Below the pieces are notes generated by a model. That model was given only the letters and a program-made list of their open reading frames with translations. It was not told the origin of the DNA and ran no database searches. DNA of 64,000 nt, from NCBI GenBank assembly GCA_016743945.1, contig JADGFI010000016.1, forward strand, positions 50,458-114,457, given 5' to 3'. The first letter of the stretch is position 1; each line of letters begins with the position of its first letter. Shown here one piece after another: positions 50,936 through 58,755 of this stretch. A program made the translations under genes and the position numbers. This stretch comes from Desulfobacteraceae bacterium (GTDB taxonomy: Bacteria; Desulfobacterota; Desulfobacteria; Desulfobacterales; Desulfobacteraceae).

Positions 50936-51891
50936 TATACCCGTATTTCCCAGCACCGGTGGATCTTTTTTCGCTTGGTGAGATAGTCCTCGGGAATGGT
51001 TGTGTCTGTTATCTCAGTGATATCCGTGGCATTTAAGCGATGGGTCTCCATATCAAAATTTTGGTGGTTGGTGGAAAAAAAGAGGGTTCCCTTGGGTCGC
51101 ATGAGTTCAAACACCCCATTGAGAAGGAGGGGATAGTCCCGGGCAATGTCAAAATGTTTTTGTGTCTCTTGTGTGGTGGAGTAGGAGGGCGGATCCACCA
51201 CGGCCAGGTCAAAGGAGAGGTTTCGCCACTTGGCCTTGGCCAGGAAATCAAGGGTGTCTTCCTGGACCAGGGTGTGTCGGGGATCGGTCAGCTTGTTGAG
51301 TTCCAGATTTTCCCGTGCCCAGTTGATGGCGGTTTCAGACCGGTCCACGGACAGGGTCGATCGGGCACCGCCCCTGGCGGCATAACAGGTAAAGGCGCCG
51401 GTGTAACAATAGAGATTTAGAAAATCCTTATTGTTGACCATTTTCTCCACCCGCTGTCTAGTATTTCGATGGTCGGAGAAAAGGCCGGTGTCCACATAAT
51501 CGCTGGGGTTGATATAAAATTGCAATTGCCTCTCCCACATGGGGATTTTTTGATTGGTATGGTTGAGGCGCTGGTACCGGGTTCCTTCTTTGATGCCGGA
51601 TTTGCGGATTTTAAGATGGAGTTTTTCTTTGGGGACATTTAAAGCCGTTGCCACGGCCGATCCCATGAGGGGCAACCAGTCAGGCGTCGATTGCTGCCGG
51701 CTGTATTCGCCAATGACCAGATGGCCGCCATACCAGTCCACCACTGCTCTGATATCGGGAATATCCCAGTCATAGAGCCGGAAAACCTCCAGGTTTTGTC
51801 GGGCATAGCGTTTTCGTAAATGTTTGTATCTTTTTTTGACCTTGTTGGCCAGCATTTCTGCTTGAACCCAGGCTTTATTTTGAGTTTCCAT
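50935..51891 (-). CDS. RlmK-like class I SAM-dependent rRNA methyltransferase
   Basis: About 318 residues, homologous in layout to the C-terminal half (RlmK, 23S rRNA m7G2069) of E. coli RlmKL. It has NKVKKRYKHLRKRYARQNLEVFRLYDWDIPDIRAVVDWYGGHLVIGEY, then KFRYQRLN-like TRYQRLN and FYINPSDYVDTGLFSDHRNTR, SAM motif I FLNLYCYTGAFTCYAARGGARSTLSVDRS, and catalytic motif IV VVDPPSYS. The RlmL-like half is a separate gene at 58756-59949, so the enzyme is split here. Start ATG 51891 lacks a clear ribosome site; an upstream in-frame ATG lies at 51927. Confidence 0.85.
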   Translation of the reverse strand: METQNKAWVQAEMLANKVKKRYKHLRKRYARQNLEVFRLYDWDIPDIRAVVDWYGGHLVIGEYSRQQSTPDWLPLMGSAVATALNVPKEKLHLKIRKSGIKEGTRYQRLNHTNQKIPMWERQLQFYINPSDYVDTGLFSDHRNTRQRVEKMVNNKDFLNLYCYTGAFTCYAARGGARSTLSVDRSETAINWARENLELNKLTDPRHTLVQEDTLDFLAKAKWRNLSFDLAVVDPPSYSTTQETQKHFDIARDYPLLLNGVFELMRPKGTLFFSTNHQNFDMETHRLNATDITEITDTTIPEDYLTKRKKIHRCWEIRV

Positions 51892-52266
51892 TTGTATTTT
51901 TATACACGATTCGGTTGGCCATGGCAAGGGCGCCAGGGGTGAAAATGGGGGGGATGAACCTCATACAACGCCACAGACTGCTGGATGTGGCGGAACTTAA
52001 AATTACCAGCACTATCAGGATTTTATCTTTCAAAATAATGTTTTTTTATTGACATACAGATTTTATGTATCCTATTATCAATCGTGGGTGTTGTGCCCTA
52101 TCAAATTCAAAATTCTTTAACTTCGTTTCCCAATCAGGTTTCTCTGTTGCACTGTTTGATAATTAAAAAAAAGAACCTATCAATTATGAAATTCATCTTG
52201 CTGATTGATAGATATGCGGCCAAACGCATACATATTTATTAAAATTATTAAAATGGAGAACCATCA
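51892..52266. other. AT-rich intergenic region with long leader
   Basis: Contains the promoter at 52049-52078 and then about 180 bases of leader before the next gene. Part of the leader can fold (CTATCAAT at about 52166 with ATTGATAG near 52205). No frame with a recognisable product. Confidence 0.45.
52049..52078 (+). promoter_or_regulatory. Sigma-70-type promoter TTGACA-N18-TATTAT
   Basis: A full -35 and a five-of-six -10, oriented toward the two orphan genes and omptin. The leader to ATG 52267 is about 180 bases, unusually long for this window. Confidence 0.6.
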
Positions 52267-52743
52267 ATGAATATCATGCGAATGGATACTATTCGGAAGG
52301 TTAGCGGTCTCTACCTCTTGATATGGTTAACACTGTTCATGTTTTCCACTTCATGCTTTGCAGAGTTAGGAAAGAAAGTTGATAACAACATTCAAAATAT
52401 TTCACAGTCATCTTCCGAGTCAGCCAACCCGGAACAAAAGAGCGAGGAGGATCCCTACGGAGCACCCAACGATGAAGAACCCTATGCGCCCTCTTTGACT
52501 TTAATCCTTAGCGCATTAATCTTATTCTTTGGATTGGTTGTAATCCTATTGGAAGTTTTGATTATTCTTCGCTCGGGCAAAGGCCTTGATACCTTTGCAT
52601 TCAAAATTATTTCATTGACGCTCATTATAACAGGAGCGCTTTTTCTCATGACCGCTGGTTATTCTGAGAATCAACTAACTCCCATCATCGGCCTTCTTGG
52701 AACTCTGGCCGGTTATATTTTGGGTCAAAATAACAATCAATAA
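52267..52743 (+). CDS. Membrane protein, unknown (AT-rich orphan)
   Basis: 158 residues. An N-terminal signal or first membrane segment (VSGLYLLIWLTLFMFSTSCFA) is followed by a polar Ser/Glu/Pro-rich stretch (NISQSSSESANPEQKSEEDPYGAPNDEEPYAP) and three hydrophobic segments (LTLILSALILFFGLVVILLEVLIIL, FKIISLTLIITGALFLMTAG, PIIGLLGTLAGYILG). The ribosome site is AATGGAGAACCATCA. Base composition is visibly poorer in G+C than in flanking genes, which suggests acquisition. I recognise no family. Confidence 0.7.
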   Translation: MNIMRMDTIRKVSGLYLLIWLTLFMFSTSCFAELGKKVDNNIQNISQSSSESANPEQKSEEDPYGAPNDEEPYAPSLTLILSALILFFGLVVILLEVLIILRSGKGLDTFAFKIISLTLIITGALFLMTAGYSENQLTPIIGLLGTLAGYILGQNNNQ

Positions 52744-52760
52744 CAACCGAAGGAGAAATT

Positions 52761-53150
52761 ATGAAAATGAAATTATTCGCTATCCTGATGGTTCTATTCC
52801 TATTAATTGCTCCGGTTGCAGAGGCAAACGACTGGACTATTGGGCTAAAGAATTCCACGGGTAGCAAGATGAAATTTACAATGACGATTGAAACCTCTTC
52901 CGGTGTTCGACATACGCTTTCTCCCCGTGAACAACCTATTGAACACGGGCAGAATTTTTTATTTAAGAGTCCTGGGGATGTGGGTCTAATGGGGAACAAA
53001 GCCAAAATAGAGATACAAGGAATACTGGCAACTCCCGCCAAAGTTAGAGGGAAATTATTACCTAGAGAGTGGGGCAACCTTGGTAAGTCTAAATACCTAG
53101 AGGCCAAGATCCAAAAAGACAAAAACAAAATTTACATCAATATTCAATAA
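52761..53150 (+). CDS. Secreted protein, unknown (AT-rich orphan)
   Basis: 129 residues with a clear signal peptide (MKLFAILMVLFLLIAPVAEA) and a small mature domain, probably beta-rich (WTIGLKNSTGSKMKFTMTIETSSGVRHTLSPREQP, then LMGNKAKIEIQGILATPAKVRGKLLPREWGNLGKSKYLEAKIQKDKNKIYINI). No cysteines in the mature part. GAAGGAGAAATT precedes the ATG, 17 bases after the membrane protein gene, so the two are one transcript. No family recognised; the fold could be a pilus- or adhesin-like sandwich, which is a guess. Confidence 0.7.
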   Translation: MKMKLFAILMVLFLLIAPVAEANDWTIGLKNSTGSKMKFTMTIETSSGVRHTLSPREQPIEHGQNFLFKSPGDVGLMGNKAKIEIQGILATPAKVRGKLLPREWGNLGKSKYLEAKIQKDKNKIYINIQ

Positions 53151-53217
53151 GTTTATAGCCAAGTTAGGATGATCACTTTGATGAAAAGTATTACGGCAGA
53201 TTGGATAAAATACAAAC

Positions 53218-54210
53218 ATGCTTCAGTCAAAAACAGGACCAATGGGAAGGCGAAAAATAATACGGCAAAGTTTCCTTATTCTGCTGGCAGTATTTTTTGG
53301 GAAACTATCCTCTGAGGCCTGGGCCATACATCCGGGTATGGGGACTGTTGAGGTTGAAAACAGTGCGATCCCCATGAGTTTTCACCCCTCTATTGAATAC
53401 CTGTGGGGTGAATCCAGTGAATATGTATACCGTTCGAACACAGGCCGGAAAATCAGTCAGTTGGATTGGGAGTTAAAAGATATTGTTTTGATCGGAGGGA
53501 CGGTCAAGATCCGACCGGCCTCCTGGCTTCAGATAAATTTCGGGATTTGGGCTGCGGTTAATGAGGGAAACGGCTATATGGTGGATAGGGATTGGCTTAG
53601 GGGCAATCTGGAGTGGTCACACTGGTCACGGAGCCAGGCAATTATAGACAAAGGGTATATTTTTGACCTGAATGCTGGGTTTCCCTTTGATTTTTCCAAT
53701 GGATTCACCTTGTCGCCCATGATCGGATTTAAATTTGATAATTGGGGATGGTCTGACCGGGGGGGCGAATATATTTATTCAAACCCTGGATGGCGTGATG
53801 ATTCTGGTCAGTTTACCGATGAAACCGCTATCTGTTACGAACAACAATTTTTTGCCCCCTACCTTGGCTTAAATATCGGGTTTAGCAAAAAAAAATTCTT
53901 CTTTAATACCTATGTTAAAGGAAGTTTTTGGGCTTGGTCTAGAGATGAAGATCAACATCTTGTGACGAATGTGACCTATGAAGGTCAGGTGAATAATCAA
54001 AATTACATTGGTGCCGGCTTAGAACTGGGCTATCATTTTAACAGACGATTCTACATGCTGATCGGGTATGATTACCAGAGATTTTTTGAAACCAGGGGGG
54101 GATTAAAAGAGATTGACGGCAATACCAATAAAGTCGATTATTCTTCTGACGGTGCCGGGATATCGCATCTTTCCAATGCAATATTTTTTGCCCTGGGGTA
54201 TCAATTCTGA
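53218..54210 (+). CDS. Omptin-family outer-membrane protease
   Basis: 330 residues (an ATG at 53242 is an alternative start closer to the signal peptide MGRRKIIRQSFLILLAVFFGKLSSEAWA). The mature protein follows the omptin barrel: SEYVYRSNTGRKISQLDWELKDIVLIGGTV, NGYMVDRDWLRG, RGGEYIYSNPGWRDDSGQF, YEQQFFAPYLGLNIG and SSDGAGISHLSNAIFFALGYQF, with the terminal aromatic residue of outer-membrane barrels. The OmpT catalytic pairs are conserved: Asp123/Asp125 (VDRDW) and Asp245/His247 (DEDQH). It should cleave peptides next to basic residues at the cell surface, requiring LPS. It lies after the two orphan secreted genes. Confidence 0.88.
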   Translation: MLQSKTGPMGRRKIIRQSFLILLAVFFGKLSSEAWAIHPGMGTVEVENSAIPMSFHPSIEYLWGESSEYVYRSNTGRKISQLDWELKDIVLIGGTVKIRPASWLQINFGIWAAVNEGNGYMVDRDWLRGNLEWSHWSRSQAIIDKGYIFDLNAGFPFDFSNGFTLSPMIGFKFDNWGWSDRGGEYIYSNPGWRDDSGQFTDETAICYEQQFFAPYLGLNIGFSKKKFFFNTYVKGSFWAWSRDEDQHLVTNVTYEGQVNNQNYIGAGLELGYHFNRRFYMLIGYDYQRFFETRGGLKEIDGNTNKVDYSSDGAGISHLSNAIFFALGYQF

Positions 54211-54293
54211 TGGGTTCTTTATAAAATGTGGGCACACAATGGTATATGATGACGGAGTGCTGAACTCTACCGGGTTTCTTTGAAAAAACAGGA

Positions 54294-54322
54294 TTGACAT
54301 CCAAGGGCGGCAGTATTAAAAC
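54294..54322 (+). promoter_or_regulatory. Candidate promoter before the siroheme protein gene
   Basis: TTGACA, 17 bases, TAAAAC. A dyad GCAGT-ATTAAA-ACTGC (54310-54325) overlaps the weak -10. Plausible but not strong. Confidence 0.35.
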
Positions 54323-54397
54323 TGCGGCATTCCTTGATGAAAAACAGATAAATATCGGATGAGAATATGAGAGGAAACAATAAAATAGGAGAACAAA

Positions 54398-55060
54398 ATG
54401 CTCAAAGACGGTGAAAAAGGGGTGATTCGCCAGCGGGGTGTGGAGAATGTCACCTATGCCATTGCTCCCCATATGCCCTGCGGGGTGGTGAAACCAAAAC
54501 AACTTCGTAAACTGGCGGATGTGGCGGAAAAATATGAGGTGGCAGAACTAAAGATCACCAGCGCCGCCAGGATTGCCATCATTGGTATTTCCGAAGAGGA
54601 TGTGGATGGGGTGTGGAAGGATCTGGACATGGATGCCGGATTTGCCACAGGCCTTTGTGTGCGGAGCATTAAGGTGTGCCCGGGAATCCAGTATTGCCGT
54701 CTGGGCCAGCAGGACAGCTTGAAAATGGGCATGGAACTGGATCAGATCTACCACGGCATGGTTCTGCCCAGCAAGATGAAAATGGGGGTTTCCGGCTGCA
54801 AGATTCAATGTGCGGAAAATTGCATCAAGGATATCTCCCTCTACGGCACCCAGAAAGGCTGGACCCTGCAGATCGGGGGGAATGGATCGGCAAGGCCCCG
54901 GCTGGCCGATATTCTGGCGGAAGATCTCTCCTTTGAAGCGGCCCGGGAAATGGTCGGTCAGGTGGTGGATTATTACCGGGAAAATTCAAAGCGGGAACGC
55001 ATGGGCAGGATGGTTGACAGGCTTGGTCTTGATACCATAAAACAGGCCCTTTTGGGGTAA
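54398..55060 (+). CDS. Small siroheme/[4Fe-4S] sulfite reductase-like protein (low-spin, assimilatory type)
   Basis: 220 residues, the size of the monomeric low-spin sulfite reductase described from Desulfovibrio (about 218). The N-terminal ferredoxin-like half-domain (YAIAPHMPCGVVKPKQLRKLADVAEKYEVAELKITSAARIAIIGI) is followed by the siroheme-cluster motif: CPGIQYC (Cys-x5-Cys) and GCKIQCAENC (Cys-x3-Cys). Then GWTLQIGGNGSARPRLADIL. It reduces sulfite or nitrite in vitro in relatives; the physiological job is uncertain. A sirohydrochlorin chelatase gene (cbiX) lies 1.7 kb downstream. Confidence 0.85.
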   Translation: MLKDGEKGVIRQRGVENVTYAIAPHMPCGVVKPKQLRKLADVAEKYEVAELKITSAARIAIIGISEEDVDGVWKDLDMDAGFATGLCVRSIKVCPGIQYCRLGQQDSLKMGMELDQIYHGMVLPSKMKMGVSGCKIQCAENCIKDISLYGTQKGWTLQIGGNGSARPRLADILAEDLSFEAAREMVGQVVDYYRENSKRERMGRMVDRLGLDTIKQALLG

Positions 55061-55108
55061 AATAAGCAGGGACCAAGGCCTGAAAAATATATAGACAAAA
55101 TAATTTAT

Positions 55109-55141
55109 GGGGCTGAAATCATTTTGGATGATTCCAGCCCC
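55109..55141. terminator. Hairpin terminator between siroheme protein and GAF protein genes
   Basis: GGGGCTG and CAGCCCC pair, extended after one mismatch by AATCAT and ATGATT, closing on TTTGG. It lies between two convergent genes and is followed by TGTTTG on the plus strand. Confidence 0.6.
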
Positions 55142-55188
55142 TGTTTGCTGGGTGTGGGATATTCCCGGGCAAGCTGGCCGGTTTTGGA

Positions 55189-55806
55189 TTAATAATCGCA
55201 GATGGAAGGGTCGGTACTTGTGGGAACCCCTTCATAGGGAGTCCATTTGTTGGTGCTGTAGGTATCTTCCCCCCGCATGTTTTTAAGGATTTCGATACTG
55301 GTTTTATACCCCTTGTACATCCGGCACATGTCCATGGCCATACCGCAGATCAGGGCCACTGCCTGGAGCAGGTTGACGTCGTTAAAGGAGAATTCCCAGG
55401 GGGTGGCAGAGTAGATACGAAGGGCGCCGATGATCTTGTTGTGGCTGATAATGGGAACCCCTAGCAAAGAGGCAATCCCTTCTTTTTGGGCCTGTTCCGG
55501 GTATTCGATTCTGGGATCATCCATGACATCAAAAATGGCAATGGGAACCGCATCCTTGGCTTCTCTTATGGTCTGCATGAAATGGATGGGCCCTTTTTGC
55601 AGATAATCTTTGCTCAGGCCGGAAGAGGCCACAAGCCCCAGTTCTCTCGTTTCTCTGTCCACAAGGAAGACAGAGCATCCTTTGGCTTTAAATGCGGTTT
55701 TGACACTTTCTGCCGTGATCAGTGCAACCTCTTCAGGGTCCTTGCACTGGGAAATGGCAGTGGTGAGTTTGATGATGGTGTCGTAGTACATGGTGTGCTC
55801 ATCCAT
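55189..55806 (-). CDS. Stand-alone GAF-domain protein
   Basis: 205 residues. One GAF domain covers most of it: YDTIIKLTTAISQCKDPEEVALITAESVKTAFKAKGCSVFLVDRETRELGLVASSGLSKDYLQKG, then GIASLLGVPIISHNKIIGALRIYSATPWEFSFNDVNLLQAVALICGMAM. A short C-terminal helix with a conserved-looking end (KNMRGEDTYSTNKWTPYEGVPT) follows. No output domain. A small-molecule or redox sensor that must work through a partner; the neighbours give no firm clue. Confidence 0.82.
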   Translation of the reverse strand: MDEHTMYYDTIIKLTTAISQCKDPEEVALITAESVKTAFKAKGCSVFLVDRETRELGLVASSGLSKDYLQKGPIHFMQTIREAKDAVPIAIFDVMDDPRIEYPEQAQKEGIASLLGVPIISHNKIIGALRIYSATPWEFSFNDVNLLQAVALICGMAMDMCRMYKGYKTSIEILKNMRGEDTYSTNKWTPYEGVPTSTDPSICDY

Positions 55807-56019
55807 TTTGGCCTCCTTTTGGTTTAAATTATCTTAAATTTAAGGCCGGCATCCTGGCTGGATAGCCTTATCCTATCCAAGGTGCAGGTGAAAAACCCAT
55901 GGGGTACGTGGAAAAAATGGAACATGAGAATAAGAAAAATCGAAAGGTATTGTTCAGAATGAAGCAGTATATGAATTTAAAAGAATCGCGTATCACAAAT
56001 ATAATATATGAGATCAGCT

Positions 56020-56645
56020 TAGTCAAAGCCTTTTGAATTATTCTTGACAAAAGGAGGGGATTGGGTGGTCATTAAACCCAACATCGGCTGGGATCGGAAT
56101 GTGGCCCAGGGGGCCAATACCCATCCATCCATCGTTTCAACCCTTGTAACCCTGGTTCTGGAAGCCGGTGCCGCCAAGGTGATGGTGTTTGACCGGACCT
56201 GTAATGAGGAGCGGCGATGCTACCAAAACAGCGGGATCAAGCCGGCTCTTGAGGCGTTGAAGGATAGGAGGGTTAGCTGTTCCTATGTGGGACCGCAAAT
56301 TTGTCCCCGTCACCATAAAGCAGGGAGTATCCTTGAAGGAATGGGCCTTTTACAAGGATGCCCTGGATGCGGATTGTTATCTCAATGTGCCCGTGGCAAA
56401 ACATCACTTGTATTGTCTGTGAGGAGCATTGCCCGGTCCATGACAAGGCCATCCAATTTGATGTGGTAAAGATTGTGGGGGCAGCAGGACAGATCCAGTC
56501 GCTTAAACAGCCCCGGATTATAGCAGACCGCTGTATTGGGTGCGGGGTCTGTGAACATGTCTGCCCGGTTTCCGGAGCGGCTGCCATCCGGGTGCTGGGC
56601 CGTGGCAGCCGGAAAAATTTTTCCGCCGTGTCCGGGTATCCGTAA
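56020..56645 (+). pseudogene. DUF362 / polyferredoxin fusion remnant
   Basis: Three frames carry pieces in order. First, 56044 onward: GGDWVVIKPNIGWDRNVAQGANTHPSIVSTLVTLVLEAGAAKVMVFDRTCNEE, the DUF362 core without its N-terminus. Then, shifted at about 56287: WDRKFVPVTIKQGVSLKEWAFYKDALDADCYLNVPVAKHH, still DUF362. Then, shifted at about 56400: ITCIVCEEHCPVHDKAIQFD and DRCIGCGVCEHVCPVSGAAAIRV, the tail of a separate polyferredoxin of the kind often encoded beside DUF362. Most of the DUF362 C-terminus and the polyferredoxin N-terminus are missing. A deletion fused two neighbouring genes, after which the frame decayed. Confidence 0.75.
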
Positions 56646-56789
56646 AAAAAACCGACCATGGCTTGCCAAACCCAATCAGATTGTTATGCTATTGGCAATG
56701 TTGTAAAAAAAAAACTTTTAACCCAATTTGGCCTTGGTGCCTTGAAATAGGGTGCCATGGGCTAAAAAATGGCGCCTAGGAGAAAAAAC

Positions 56790-57185
56790 GTGAATGTCTT
56801 GATTATTGTTGCCCATGGCAGCCGGAATAAAAAATCTGCCCAACAGGTGGCTGCCCTTTGTCAGAAAATATCTGAAAAAGCCCAAAACAAATTTGATCTG
56901 GTGGCCCATGCCTTTCTGCAATTTGCCTCCCCCTTTTTAGAAGAGACCATTGAGGATCTGGTTCAACGGGGCGCCCGCAGGGTAATTGTTTTTCCTCTTT
57001 TTATCGCTGCGGGCAGTCATCTGCTGCAAGATATCCCCGAGGCGGTTGAAAAGGCAGGCAAGGCATATCCCGGGGTGGCATTTACCCTTACCCGACATTT
57101 GGGGGGAATAGAGGCCATAGAAGATATTATTCTCCATGAAGTCATGACTCCGGTGAATTGCCAGGAAAAGGCCGATGAAACCTAA
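56790..57185 (+). CDS. cbiX: CbiX-small sirohydrochlorin chelatase
   Basis: About 131 residues, the single-domain form of class II chelatases (CbiX-S/SirB half-size), which must dimerise. VLIIVAHGSRNKKSAQQVAALCQ carries the metal-binding His of AHGSR, and VIVFPLFIAAGSHLLQDIPEAV carries the second His (GSHLLQDIP). It inserts Co2+ or Fe2+ into sirohydrochlorin for cobalamin or siroheme. A GTG start at 56790, seven bases after AGGAG, is better than the ATG at 56769. It overlaps the next gene by 11 bases. Confidence 0.87.
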   Translation: MNVLIIVAHGSRNKKSAQQVAALCQKISEKAQNKFDLVAHAFLQFASPFLEETIEDLVQRGARRVIVFPLFIAAGSHLLQDIPEAVEKAGKAYPGVAFTLTRHLGGIEAIEDIILHEVMTPVNCQEKADET

Positions 57186-57912
57186 AAAAATAGTGATTGT
57201 CAAAACCGGAGACACCTTTCCCTCGATGATACCCGTGCTGGGAGATTTTGAAGACTGGATCGCCAGGGGATTGGGCCAGGCACCCCAGGATATTTCGGTG
57301 ATCAATATAGAACAACATCAGCCTTTGCCTCGTCTTGATGCTGTCAAAGGGGTTGTGATCGCAGGTTCCCATGCCATGGTGACCCAGAATCTTGACTGGA
57401 GCCTTGAACTTGAAGCCTGGATTCCACAGTTGATCCAAAAAAATGTCCCCTTGCTGGGTATCTGCTATGGTCACCAATTGATTGCCAGGGCCATGGGCGG
57501 GGTAGTGGACTACCATCCCGGGGGGCTTGAGATTGGTACCACAGATATTGAGTGTGTTGTGGAAGGGGAGGGGGACCCTTTGTTTGGCGGTTTGCCCCGG
57601 CAGTTCAAGGCCCATGTGGTTCATTCCCAGACGGTTCTCCGCCTGCCTGAGTCCAGCGTTGTTATTGCAAAAAATGGGTTTGAACCCCACCATGCATTCC
57701 GGATCGGCACGTGTGCCTGGGGGGTTCAATTTCATCCTGAGTACGATACTGCCATCGAAACAGCGTATATTGAGAATATGGCCCAGGCCATTGCGGATTC
57801 AGGTCAGGATTTATCACAGGTTTTGGGTAGGGTGGTAGAAACCCCTGTTGCGGCCATGGTATTAAACCGGTTCGGAACATTGGCATCCGTGTCGGGTGGA
57901 TCTTTTTTCTAA
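57175..57912 (+). CDS. Class I glutamine amidotransferase (GATase1, GMP synthase-like)
   Basis: 245 residues. The catalytic triad is visible: Cys in LLGICYGHQLIARAMGG (about Cys100) and His-x-Glu in WGVQFHPEYDTA (about His186/Glu188), with GVVIAGSHAMV providing the oxyanion region. There is no synthetase domain, so it is a free-standing GATase of the YfeJ/GuaA-like class that hydrolyses glutamine or a gamma-glutamyl compound. Translationally coupled to cbiX by 11 bases, which might hint at tetrapyrrole amidation, but that is speculative. Confidence 0.85.
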   Translation: MKPKKIVIVKTGDTFPSMIPVLGDFEDWIARGLGQAPQDISVINIEQHQPLPRLDAVKGVVIAGSHAMVTQNLDWSLELEAWIPQLIQKNVPLLGICYGHQLIARAMGGVVDYHPGGLEIGTTDIECVVEGEGDPLFGGLPRQFKAHVVHSQTVLRLPESSVVIAKNGFEPHHAFRIGTCAWGVQFHPEYDTAIETAYIENMAQAIADSGQDLSQVLGRVVETPVAAMVLNRFGTLASVSGGSFF

Positions 57913-57933
57913 TGCTGGCGGGGCCTGGCCCTA

Positions 57934-58731
57934 CTACCTGTTCAAGGTCCAGTCATAATCAAGATAGGACAATTTGGTCTTTGGGCCCAGGCTATCCAGC
58001 TTTTTTTTGAATTTGGCATCTGCATATTGCCGGATGAACCGGAGGGGCTCACCATTAAAATCCTCTTCAAACCATTTGAAGATCTTGCTGACAAAGAGGG
58101 TGTTATTTTTTATAAACGTATGTTTGGGGTCATTGATAAATGCCCGGGTCATGGTATTGAGCTGGGCCTCCAGGGTTTGTCCCTCATAGGGTTGGTTTGA
58201 CAGTGGCGGGCAACCCTTTGAGGCGCAGTTGATGGCAAAATGGATCCGGGGATCTTTGAAAACGGGGCGTAAAAAATCATGTTCAATTGTATCCAAAGAA
58301 ACGGTTTGCCCTTCCAGGGAAATAAATTTTATGCTCCAGGGATTTGAAAAAAAAGACCCGATTTCTTTGATGGAATTGATTCCCGGATATTTTGTCAGGA
58401 TTAATTTGATGGTAAAGGCATTATAGGCATTGATATAAAAGGCAAACCTTTCGTTGTGGGACAGGCGGTTCACCTCGGTTGCACTCAAAATTGCAAGGTA
58501 GCTATCCAGACGGGCTTCCTCTCGTTTAAATCCATCATAATCCACCCGGTTTTTCTTTATATGTCGGCCCAGCAGGTTCGCATAAATACTGTTGTCCACC
58601 TGGGCTTGTGCAGTGGATGGGGACAGCATAAATTCCATGACAAAACCTAGGACCACGACAAGAATCAGGACGGTCAAAAAACTGGGACGGAAACAAAAGA
58701 CGGATCTGTTAAAGGGGGTGAGGGCCTGCAT
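57934..58731 (-). CDS. Exported DUF547 protein
   Basis: 265 residues. A signal peptide (FLTVLILVVVLGFVMEFMLSPSTAQA) is followed by YANLLGRHIKKNRVDYDGFKREEARLDSYLAIL, then FAFYINAYNAFTIKLILTKYPGINSIKEI, DFLRPVFKDPRIHFAINCASKGCPPLSNQPY and KWFEEDFNG, all typical of DUF547, a papain-like fold family. The Cys of NCASKGCP and His of RIHFA could be catalytic-like. Periplasmic. Substrate unknown. Convergent with the amidotransferase gene. Confidence 0.87.
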   Translation of the reverse strand: MQALTPFNRSVFCFRPSFLTVLILVVVLGFVMEFMLSPSTAQAQVDNSIYANLLGRHIKKNRVDYDGFKREEARLDSYLAILSATEVNRLSHNERFAFYINAYNAFTIKLILTKYPGINSIKEIGSFFSNPWSIKFISLEGQTVSLDTIEHDFLRPVFKDPRIHFAINCASKGCPPLSNQPYEGQTLEAQLNTMTRAFINDPKHTFIKNNTLFVSKIFKWFEEDFNGEPLRFIRQYADAKFKKKLDSLGPKTKLSYLDYDWTLNR

Positions 58732-58755
58732 GATGTCTCCTTGAAAATTTTGGTG

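Noticed and set aside
56390..56425. TGA in the DUF362 remnant as another selenocysteine codon
   Set aside because: The sequence after TGA in that frame has no homology, and the continuing match is in a different frame, so it is a frameshift and not recoding.
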